Positions 1 to 8,461 of a DNA stretch of 31,551 nucleotides are shown piece by piece. The stretch covers positions 1 to 31,551 of the forward strand of contig JAAAUF010000480.1 of the NCBI GenBank assembly GCA_015499985.1, given 5' to 3'. Under the pieces are notes generated by a model. That model made no database searches. It saw only the letters and a program-made list of their open reading frames with translations, and was not told the origin of the DNA. Position 1 is the first letter of the stretch. Every line of letters begins with the position of its first letter. A program made the translations under genes and the position numbers. This DNA is from Haplosporangium gracile. Lineage: Eukaryota; Mortierellomycota; Mortierellomycetes; Mortierellales; Mortierellaceae.

Positions 1-252
1 GCCATGAGTTTTAGAGTAGATTATTTCAAAGTGAAGTTAGAAATTTTAAGGGATATTGAAGGACGAAGGGATACTCGATTTCTTATTTGACTTCTTTTTT
101 CAGAACGACCTTCTCTACCTTCTTCAGCTCCTTTTTTTTTTCTTGCTCTTTTTTTCAAACAACAATCAAGTGTTCCTTCTTCAACCTTCTCAGTTCCTTC
201 TTTTTTGTTTCTTTTTCCTTCAACAATCAAATACCTCCCACCTCCACAAAAC
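1..252 (+). promoter_or_regulatory. Upstream region of the decayed lectin-like gene, pyrimidine-rich
   Basis: From about 80 to 240 the plus strand is dominated by C and T runs that end just before the ATG at 253. The same arrangement precedes most other genes in this window and probably marks the transcription-start and 5' untranslated zone. No TATA element or convincing ORF is visible here. The long reading frames crossing it are low-complexity Phe/Ser/Leu translations of the tract. Confidence 0.4.
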
Positions 253-762
253 ATGAAATCGTCATGGTTTTCATTGCTCCTCATCTTATTCTTCCTCGCA
301 ACATGTATTTTACCACCCATCACCGCCCAAGTCACACCAGGACGCTACTTTATTTACAGCTACCGATTTCCGGGTTATCTCATGGACCGCCCTCCAAGTT
401 CTCTTGCACCTACTTATGCAGTTGTCGCCTGGAACGAAACAGAGGTCTCTGGCTCATCGAACCTGAAAACGTGATCCCTTAGTCTAAACGCTGATATCAT
501 CGCCGGAGGCTGGTCGATTCTCAATATGGAAACGAGAATGTATCTCAGTCTGGTGAACGGTCATGCTGCGCTCAATATTACACCTCACCCTTGGACGGTT
601 CTTGAGGGGTCGTCGTTGTAGACGGAGTCAATTCGGATTAGGGATCATTCTTCGAGGAATGTGGCGTTGGCTATGAGGGTTCCTAGGAATGAATATGAAA
701 TATCTCTTGAGGAGTACATCAGGGAGTTGACTCAATATTGGTGGCCCCAGCGTGTCCCATAG
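253..762 (+). pseudogene. Secreted beta-trefoil (ricin-B-type) lectin-like pseudogene
   Basis: An ATG at 253 opens a signal-peptide-like stretch (Met-Lys, a Leu/Ile/Phe-rich core, then Pro-Pro-Ile-Thr-Ala-Gln), followed by VTPGRYFIYSYRFPGYLMD, a typical start of a fungal carbohydrate-binding trefoil protein. The same frame carries a TGA at 472-474 and a TAG at 619-621, yet continues to look like protein (WSILNMETRMYLSL, a trefoil Trp-x-Ile-x-Asn...Tyr-Leu repeat) until a TAG at 760-762. Between about 435 and 480 another frame reads LWLIEPENVIP, which fits the trefoil better and ends in TAG at 480-482, so a frameshift is also likely. No intron with good borders removes these lesions. I read it as a dead copy of a small secreted sugar-binding protein. 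The lectin assignment is by motif resemblance only. Confidence 0.6.
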
Positions 763-1539
763 CTGCCTTCTTCACCCAATTTGCTTTCTTTTTTCTTAGT
801 GTTATGCAAGTGACCATGCCTGTGTTTGATTAAGGCTTTTCTTTTTCTCGCTATTCTCATGCCTGCACTTGTGAAGAGAACAGTGTGCAGGAGTACAAAA
901 ATATATTTTTTAATTTTAAAGCCCATGCAGGACAATCTCACGACAGTTTTATCGTCTTATGTTAATAAAAAATAACGCGTCTATTTTGAAGAAAAGAGGG
1001 GCGATACGATAGCATGTCTGAATCAGCCTTACATAACTGGCTGAATGCAGGCTCACCGAAAGACAACCGAGTCGAAATTGTACCGAGGGTTATTGATCTG
1101 TTCGTACCTATGATCAAAGAGCTGCGTACAGTTCACTCGCGGAGAACTATTTTTTGTGTTCCAGGGGCTGGTGGGTGAGAGAGGATAATGATGGAAACAA
1201 TGACAACGGTGGTTTCAATTTTGATACACACCTTTTCTATTCTTCGTTTTACACCGGTCCCAAAAAAATATCCTGTGTGAAGAAAAAAAAAAAAATCAAA
1301 AAGACATAAATTTAGTGGCGGCGCTGGTGTTCTTGCGAACACATTTCATCATCGTACGGCAGTCACGATGCTGCTTGGAAGGTGACTTCGCACTTGCGCA
1401 CAAAACGACAAAGACTAATCTTTTTTTTTTTTTCTCACTTCTTTTTCTTGTCTTTTATCTTCTCTTTGCCCAACTTACACCTCATTAAACACGAATAACA
1501 CCAGACTGACAAACCGAAAACCTCGGACACAAAAACGAA
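763..1539. other. Intergenic, 777 bp, with one short ORF
   Basis: This stretch holds the 3' flank of the lectin-like pseudogene, a 54-codon ORF (listed separately) and a T-rich tract at about 1422-1460 leading into the DUF2461 gene. A CTAAT-like element lies at about 1416. I see no tRNA, transposon ends or other gene. Confidence 0.5.
1014..1178 (+). CDS. Short ORF, 54 aa, possible gene fragment
   Basis: ATG at 1014, TGA at 1176-1178. The product has a non-repetitive, protein-like composition: an amphipathic segment (RVEIVPRVIDLFVPMIKEL), then SRRTIFCVPGAGG. The last part resembles a beta strand running into a glycine-rich phosphate-binding loop, but the Gly-Lys-Thr that would complete a P-loop is absent, because the frame stops there. 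A donor-like GGTGAGA overlaps the stop, so this could be the first exon of something larger, although no convincing second exon was found before the next gene. It may be a remnant of an ATPase-type gene or chance. I do not recognise the family. Confidence 0.25.
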   Translation: MSESALHNWLNAGSPKDNRVEIVPRVIDLFVPMIKELRTVHSRRTIFCVPGAGG

Positions 1540-3012
1540 ATGGCGCCTTCAAAGACACCCACACGAACATCGTCCCGTGTCACAGCTACAGCATCCGCAG
1601 CCAACCAGAAAGCCTCAAAGTCTTCCATTGCAGCAATGACCTCAGCCAAGAAGGGAAGCAAGACAGCACCCTCACCCTCACTCGCTAAAAAGGCGTCAAC
1701 AACAGCAGCAGTGGGCAGCGGGCGCAAGCGGACGAAGCAGGAGGACTCTGAGAATGATGAAGATGACGAAGAAGAGGACGAGGAAGAAGAGGAAGACGAC
1801 GAAGCCGAGAGTGATAACAACTACGGCGAAGATAGCGAGGAAGAAGAGGATGACGATGACGATAGTGACGACGACGATTTCCAATCCTCGGACGATGTGC
1901 GGACCCGCAAGAACAAGACATCGTCATCCAAAAAACAAGCTTCCGCCAACGCCACCAAATCTTCCTCCACCAACCCCGCCAAAAAAGCCAAAACCTCCGC
2001 AACAAGCTCCAAGAGCAGTAGCAAGAACAAAAACTACCCAAAGCCAGAGCCAACAAAGACATTCCAAGTCTCACCCCTCAAGATCCCCCGTCCCAAGGGC
2101 GGACACCCAGTCGCAGACGCGATTCAGCCCGAGACACTCGAGTTTCTTCGAGATCTCAAGCTCAATAACGACCGGGAGTACATGATGTTAAACCAGGAGC
2201 GATGTGATCAGGCCAAGGCTGATTTCTTGGATTTCATTCGAATGGTCAAGGAGGGGTTGCTGGAGGCTGACCCAGACGTTATGGATCAGGAGCCTAAACA
2301 CTCTATGATGCGGATTCAGTAAGCTGCATATGGATGTTTCCTTTTATGGTGTTGTCGTAAAAGTGGTAAAAGGGAAGCTTACTGAAGAGATGAGTTTATT
2401 TTGTATTGGTATTACTTTGTTTTTAGTCGTGACATCCGGTTTTCGAACGACAAGACACCCTACAAGGATCATTTCTCGTGCTTCTTCTCCAAAGGAGGCA
2501 AAAAGGTACATCCTTTCTCTCATCCTCACACCTCCTTGCTATTATGTCAACAGATGTTTGTAGCTACACTGAACTAACATACTCGCTCCAATCTGGAAAA
2601 AAAAAAGTCAATCGCGGCAGGATATTACTTTGGGGTAGGATCAAACGGAGAAACATTCGTAGGATGCGGAGCATGGGACATTGGATCGGCAGCATTGACC
2701 AGGGTCCGACACGGAATCATCGACCACGCCGACCGCTTCAACGCCATCCTCGCCACCGACGCCATCAAAAAGATCACGAGCGGCAAGACGGGTATTGAAG
2801 CCCTTCGCGAGGGACACACACCACTTAAGACGGGACCCAAGGGGTTTGACAAAGATCACCCGATGATTGAGTTCTTGAAGAAGAAGTCATTTGCGGTTGG
2901 AAGGAAGTTTGCGGATAAGCAGGTTGTTGAGGAGGGGTTTCTGGAGGAGGTTCTCTCGACGTTTGATGCATGTGTAGATCTTGTCCATATCCTGAACGAC
3001 TGGATCGGTTAA
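1540..3012 (+). CDS. DUF2461 domain protein, three exons, 420 aa
   Basis: Exons 1540-2318, 2427-2505 and 2608-3012 join in frame; the introns are 108 and 102 nt with GTAAGC...TTTTAG and GTACAT...AAAAAG borders. Residues 1-180 are disordered: Ser/Thr/Lys-rich, with a long Glu/Asp block (about 70-120) flanked by Lys-rich stretches. From about 195 the DUF2461 (PF09365) fold starts with FLRDLKLNNDREYM. The family hallmark RDIRFSNDKTPYK falls at 261-273, just after the first splice junction, which validates that intron. It is followed by GYYFGVGSNGETFVGCGAW. The molecular role of DUF2461 is unknown. The charged tail suggests a nuclear, possibly chromatin-associated location in this fungus (inference). 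ATG 1540 is the first in frame after the pyrimidine-rich leader. Confidence 0.9.
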
Positions 3013-3190
3013 GGATCTCCTACGCCTGCGAAGGAAATTATGTGTTGTTTGTTTTTTATCTTGTTTTTCCTTGCGTCCTTTGCTTCTTTACTTTGCGGAC
3101 AAAATTAAAACAAACAACACTCAACCATAACATGTAAATGTTTTATGTTGCATCATTTTGTACATTGTTGCGCAAAAAAGCAGGACAGAA
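3013..3190. other. Tail-to-tail spacer between DUF2461 and F-box pseudogene 1
   Basis: An A/T-rich 178-bp spacer between two convergent loci. It contains a T-rich run (3045-3070) and an A-rich run (about 3103-3120) that could serve transcript 3'-end formation. No canonical AATAAA was seen and no gene is supported. Confidence 0.4.
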
Positions 3191-5396
3191 TTATTCGGAA
3201 ACCGGCTTTTCGAGCTTCTTGTCAGCAGCGAGCTTTAAGGAAGGTCGCTCCGTGAACAATCAAGTAATGTGTGGAGGTAAAGTGTACACAAACGCGGACT
3301 GGTACCCGGGAAGCAAGAACCCGGCCATATCTAACCTAGGCCAACATCTCGCTATTCATCGATAAGAGTCCAGTCGCATGGCCGACATCATCACAGGGAG
3401 ATCCACCCGGACAGATCCACGCAGCTCCCTCAGTTTTTTCAAGCCGCTCAACAGGTCCAAGAAACCAGCTGAGATATTCTTATTCCTTGCTGGTAAGGAA
3501 GAAGATGATGAAGAAGGCTTTGGTGTGAAAGGCATCAGTAACATGCCAGGCAAGGAAATGTCGCTCCAGGTGGCACCGGACGGGACAGAGCCCGGATAGA
3601 CCAAACAGACCTTCAAGTCCAGCACTTGCAATTGATGTAGCGCTCCAATTTGTTCATAGAACTTTCTGAGTGCTTCCCAGTCCGAGTCGCCCTGAGTGTG
3701 CCTCCAGTGATGGAACCAACTCAAAATACCACCTCTTTCCGGTAAAGCCGTGTATGTGAACCAATCCAACATCACAGGAATCTCGAGATGCGAAAGGTGA
3801 AGGCAAACCCAGGGTTTGGCAACAGCGTGGGTCACGGCGAGAGAGATGTCTTGCAAGTACCGAATGTCGTCCATGTTGTCCTTGTTGTTGCTGGCCTTGC
3901 TATTTCCTGCTCCGCGCACGACCAGCTCCTCGAGAGCGCAACAGTTGCAGAGGAGATTCAGGATGGTGGTCGAATAGAGAGATTCCACAGCCTCAAAGGT
4001 GAGATCGCAGAGAGTCTCCGAGTGCCGGAACAGCTTAGAGGTCAGACAGGTGTAGGGCCCCTCCTTGAAGAACGAGATGTTGAGTGATTCGAGAGTGTGT
4101 TGGTCCAGAATATCGATGACACTTCCGGGAGTCTCATGGAACTCGTCGTATTTTCTGGGATAGTCGACCGTGACCCTCTTGAGTCTCAGGGGTTGATCCT
4201 TGATGATACTCAGCATCTTGTTGAGACTCAGGGGCTGCTGGCTGATCCGGCATCCGCAAACTCCTTAAGAGCGACATCGGCACTCTTGGAATCTCCACCT
4301 CAACCGTCTCAGTAACAGCCACCGAGAACGAAGAGCTCATCCAGTCCGCCGGTGGTGCACACTCCTGAAAGTACTCCGCCGTTAACGTATGATCGTACCG
4401 GGGCGTCACCACCATGGGAATCGTTCGACTCGAAAACCCAACCTCAGCCTTCAGATGAAAGACCTCTAGAGTATGGTTGCAATGAAACAGCAAAAACTCG
4501 CCCAAAAGATCCTTGGTCTGGTCCTGAACCGTCATATCCGTCGAAAGCTCCAACGATCTCAGATGTGCAATTCCCGAAAGCGTCTGAGCCAGGATCCGCA
4601 CTGGTTTATACGTCGTCAAGTCGATCCCATCCAGTTTGACATGTGTCAGTCCCTTGTTGAAATACAAAATCCAGCACAAGATTATGGTTGCCATCTGCTT
4701 GGAGTAGCGACATCCTGAAGGGAGTGACCGTCCCTCGCCAATACAGCGCACCTTGATGGCACACTCTAAACGGGTCAAGTTTGTCATGGGTGGGAAGAGC
4801 AATCCTGCGGGAGGCGGTGTAAATAGCAGGGACGGTAGACGTGCATTCAAAGGGCGTGCCGATAGATTTGGGAACCAACCAGCTTGGTCGTTTCGAGACT
4901 GTCCCGTCGTGCTGGGTAGTCGCCGCCATCAAATTCTGTACAGTCATCGTCAAATCGTGCAAAACTTCTTTCATAGACACATCCATGAGGGGCACGCCAG
5001 GTTTCAGGTACTCCGCCACATCCAGAAGCACACAGAGACCATAGTAACGCTGAACAATAAACGACGACCGACAGGAGAGCGACTGGATATACTTCTGATT
5101 CAGCACAAACGCCCTTGTCGCGGGACGAGGGTCTAACAAACGGACGGTTTTACTGTCAGGTTGGTCTACCGAATTCCCGTCATCGAGTAGGTTGATGATG
5201 TGCCAGAAGAGAGCGTGGAAGGCTTGGTAGTGGGTCTTGTTGGTTTGCTCGGAAGAGGGCGATATCTTGTGCTGTAAGAAAGTAGCCGAGGTATTGGACT
5301 AGTTTGGAGATAGAGAAGAAGATTGTTGCTGCGGTGGGGCGTGACCGGGTAGAGTGGCGGGGGAAGGGGGAATTGGGGATCTGACAAGGATGCCAT
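3191..5396 (-). pseudogene. F-box/LRR pseudogene 1 (multiple frameshifts and stops)
   Basis: Read on the minus strand from ATG 5396. The F-box-like segment (KLVQYLGYFLTAQDIALFR, then YQAFHALFW) is spread over two frames. LRR-like sequence follows in further frames (NLTRLEC, GLTHVKLDGIDL, then PLRLKRVTVDYP and LRELRGSVRVD). Moving downstream the frame changes four times, near 5335, 5240, 4780-4880 and 4215-4265, each time in the same direction (equivalent to one extra base). In-frame TGA codons at 3356-3358 and 3260-3262 interrupt the C-terminus, yet homology to the neighbour at 5978-8001 continues through both: CWPRLDMAGFLLPGY matches HWPELRVAEFLPEGY, and LFTERPSLKL matches LIEQRPFTKL. The natural end is therefore the TAA at 3191-3193. 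Intact function would be an SCF substrate receptor. No splice-site pairs explain the breaks. Confidence 0.75.
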
Positions 5397-5977
5397 GGTC
5401 GTGAATGTCAATGCAGAAGCAGCAAAGCAAGGAGTGGTGAATGAGAAGTGTGTGAGTGGTGAACAGACAAAGAAAGAAAAAGGTACAGGGAAGAAGACAA
5501 CGGCAAGATAAAGGAGCGGAGTAAGGGGGCTAGGGTCTGTGTGAAAAAGTTAAAATGCAAGGCGGCGTCTTTTTCAATTCGACTTCTCGAAATAGGACGA
5601 CCAAAGACACAAAGAACAGAGATGCACATAGCACACACACTCACTCACGCTACTTTCTTGCTTTCGACGGAGATGCAGTCGACGAGGTAGAATCGATTTT
5701 GGTAGTAGAGATCTTCATGTCAGCAGGGACAACGGATTCGGTAAAACCTCCGTTATGTTCTCGGCTCCAGCTGAAGAAAGTGATGTCCGCCACCAATTCT
5801 AACTGGAGACAAACACGGGGCGCACAAACGCGACTTTTGTGTCCCCTCTGTCACCAGCCTCGTGAACGTGGACGGAAAGGTGGGGTTATGACTTTCGCAG
5901 AGGGCATACTGTACGATGACATCTGAGGTTTCCATGTGCTTCTTTGTTTATTATTGCCGTTATATGCTGCCAAAGTA
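5397..5977. other. Intergenic between tandem F-box pseudogenes, 581 bp
   Basis: Upstream flank of pseudogene 1 and downstream flank of pseudogene 2. It contains G/A-rich tracts (5410-5520, the complement of a pyrimidine-rich leader for pseudogene 1) and a short CA-rich patch at about 5629-5645. Reading frames of 60-120 codons exist here on both strands but have no recognisable motif and are low in complexity. I see no gene. Confidence 0.5.
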
Positions 5978-8001
5978 TTATGAAGTATCAGGTCCAGTCT
6001 TGGAAAGTTTAGTAAAAGGACGCTGCTCGATCAACCACTGCATGTGAAAGGGAATGATCCCGTCCTGCAAATTCTCATAGCCCTCTGGCAGAAACTCAGC
6101 AACCCTCAGCTCAGGCCAATGTGCGTGCATAAACTCGACCTCTTTCTGGCCCATGTACGTTCTCACGGCCGGTCGGTCAACTCGGAAAGACCCACGAAGC
6201 TCCCTCAGATTCCTCAACTGACCCAGCTCAGACAAATATCCAATCTTGCCCTGTTGCCGTCCTCGCTCTTGTGCTGTCGTCTCCATCGTCGTATCGTCGT
6301 CGGAGAGACACAGTAACTGTGGAAAAGTAAACTCGGCATAGTGCCTCAGCCTCATTGTTGGATCCTCCTCTGCAAAACCCGTCGCAGCCCTGAGATCCAA
6401 AACCTCGAGCTCGGTCAGTCTGCCCAATTGCTTGTAGAACCACTGAAGCCGAGACCAGCGCCGCCTGTTCGCCTCATACACATTGACCTCGACCGCCGCC
6501 TCTTCCTTGACCGTCGGTTCTGATACGCTGGCGGGTTTGCCCAATCTCATCCTGGATGCCAGGATAGCACTCATCCTCTCGTTGCAAATATTGATGCTCA
6601 TCTGTACAGAGGGGCCAGGTTTTGGAGGCGGATAGGGCTTGTCCCGCTTGTCGTTCCAGTCCACTACCATCTTTAGGAACCGCAGTCGCGTGCTGACCTA
6701 TGGCACTTCCGGATCCATATCCTCCAACCAAAACTTGATCCGGATAGCCTCAGCCCCGCCAATCTCCAGATGCTCCAATGCCTGACAACTTGTCAGTATC
6801 CCTTGGATCGTTGAGCTTTTGAAGGAGTAAGTCCACGAAAACCGAAGCTCGCGCAATGTCTCCGAGTGTCGTTATATAGCATCCAGAGTTCGTGTCGGCC
6901 ACGAATCCGGGTAAGAGTCCATCGCCCACACCTGGAGTTGATTCATATCGATTTTCTCCATAATCGGCAAGACGCCCTGTCCAAGAGAGTCGAAATGGAC
7001 CACCTTGGCAGTCAACTCCCGGAGACGAGGCCACAGATCTTTGACAGCTACAGCCATCTTTCCAAGGGGCCCCTCCCCGCGAGTGAGAGGCACGTCCCAC
7101 GCCTCGACATTAGGACAGACCTTCATCATTTGGACAAGTTGGTCGACCTCATATCCCAGCATGTGCCAAGGGAATCTGAGTCGTGTTAGACGATAGAGAG
7201 GCTCCTGTCGGACTTCCAGTGGGCCCTCTTCGTCCATCTCCATAGAGTTGTAAAGGTCGAGACCGTATTTTTCGTTATAGTCGTTAAGGTAATTATATCC
7301 TTGGAGTGGCTCAAGGGTTAACGGGCAGGTCAGTAGGATCATGCGGAAGGTAGAACTGGCCATATTCCTCATGCAGCTGAACCGCAACTGTCGAAGGCAA
7401 GGTAGTCTGGAGGCCGTCCTGGCAAACACGCGACCCAGGTGATGTCCCTTGAGTGGCTCATCCAGCAGAGTAAGGTGTGTCAGGCCTCGATTGAGACTGA
7501 TGAACCAGCACATGGACAGACCAAGGTCAAGCGCCGCCGTCGACACATCCTGGAAAGAACGCTCGTCAATGGCTGTATCTGTCGACACGTCAAGTCGGAC
7601 TAGCTGGGTGATTGGAGGAAAAGGGAAGACCGAGCGCGAGGGACCCCAAGTAGTTGCGGGGCGGCGGAGATAAATTGGGTGAGGTAAAATGACATCCGGT
7701 CGCGAGTCGATGTAGGCGTAGAGTCCTCGATATAAAACAGGAGAAAGTCGGCCTTTGTCCTGAGGAAGCGTATAAAGCCGATATTTCGGTAGAGGGCTTC
7801 ACATGCTTCCGGAGATTCCATGAGGCGAACAATGGCATTGGACGTGTTAATGGTCACATCGGTCCAGAAGTAGGGTGTGAAGGCGGTGTAGTTGTTGCGG
7901 TTTGTCCGCAGAAGCTGAAGGAGGTCCTGGGATGTGAGGTAGGGAGCGAGATTGTGGACCAGCTCTGGTATGGGGAAGAATGTCTCTGATGCCGGCGCCA
8001 T
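5978..8001 (-). pseudogene. F-box/LRR pseudogene 2 (frameshift plus two nonsense codons)
   Basis: ATG at 8001 on the minus strand begins a good F-box: IPELVHNLAPYLTSQDLLQLL, then a Trp-containing FTPYFWTDVTI. The opening frame ends at 7600, but coding character switches to the next frame near 7630 (FPFPPITQLVRLDVSTDTA), consistent with loss of one base. That second frame runs to the TAA at 5978-5980 and is LRR-like throughout (LRFSCMRN, LTRLRFPWHM, LRELRFSWTY, LEVLDLRAATG, LRELRGSFRVD), except for an in-frame TAA at 6872-6874 and TAG at 6698-6700. It retains the C-terminal signature EVEFMHAHWPEL and the tail LIEQRP. It is the closest relative of pseudogene 1 in this window and in the same orientation, so the two are probably a tandem duplication. 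Nothing suggests introns. Confidence 0.85.
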
Positions 8002-8461
8002 GGCAGACGAAAAGGTGGTAGTGGGTTGAAGGGAGTGGAGATGAAAAGAAGAATGAATGTAAAAAGTGGGATGCCAATCTTCTTTTTACTTTCTGGGGTG
8101 GAGAAAGACGAACACAGGGTTAAAGGGTAACTGACGACGACTTTGCTTGTCCTCTCTAATAGGAAACTTGTAAATGGCAAAGCTCCAAACCCGCGGAGTT
8201 TTTCATGGGCAAGGCAGGGAAGAAGGGGAAGGGCTGACTTGCAAGCATAGGCACGGGAAGCAAGAGGCGAGGTTGCATTGGCCTTAGGTTTGATCCAAAA
8301 GAAAGGGAAAAGCCAGCACACAACAACAACCAAAAGGACAAATGTATAAAAGCAATCCGCGGCACTTTTTTCACTTCTCTCTTCTACTTCCAACCTTCAC
8401 CTTCACCAACAACTTCACTTTCCTTCTCCAAACCTCCTCCGCCGCCACTGTCAACCAAAGC
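8002..8461. promoter_or_regulatory. Divergent promoter between F-box pseudogene 2 and the 909-aa F-box gene
   Basis: 460 bp separating two head-to-head F-box loci. On the plus strand it carries a TATA box at 8345-8352 followed by a C/T-rich stretch (8365-8455) ending at the ATG 8462. On the minus side an A/G-rich run (8040-8100) is the complement of a pyrimidine-rich leader for pseudogene 2. No other gene is visible. Confidence 0.45.
8345..8352 (+). promoter_or_regulatory. TATA box of the 909-aa F-box gene
   Basis: A perfect TATAAAAG lies 117 bp upstream of ATG 8462, with a pyrimidine-rich initiator-like stretch starting about 25 bp downstream. An in-frame ATG at 8342 overlaps the element itself, so it cannot lie in a transcript started from this box. 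That decides the start codon in favour of 8462. Confidence 0.6.

Noticed and set aside
1485..2074. Antisense ORFs over the first DUF2461 exon (Ser-rich and Leu/Arg-rich)
   Set aside because: They are mirror translations of the Glu/Asp and Ser/Lys low-complexity region; the plus-strand gene is supported by introns and a conserved domain.
3356..8001. Introns as the explanation for the frame breaks in the two minus-strand F-box loci
   Set aside because: Coding-like LRR sequence runs up to and across each break, the shifts are too abrupt for an intron, and no GT...AG pair with a branch point and correct phase was found.
8342..8461. In-frame upstream ATG at 8342 as start of the 909-aa F-box gene
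   Set aside because: The ATG overlaps the TATAAAAG element and the added 40 residues translate the pyrimidine-rich leader; ATG 8462 directly precedes the F-box.
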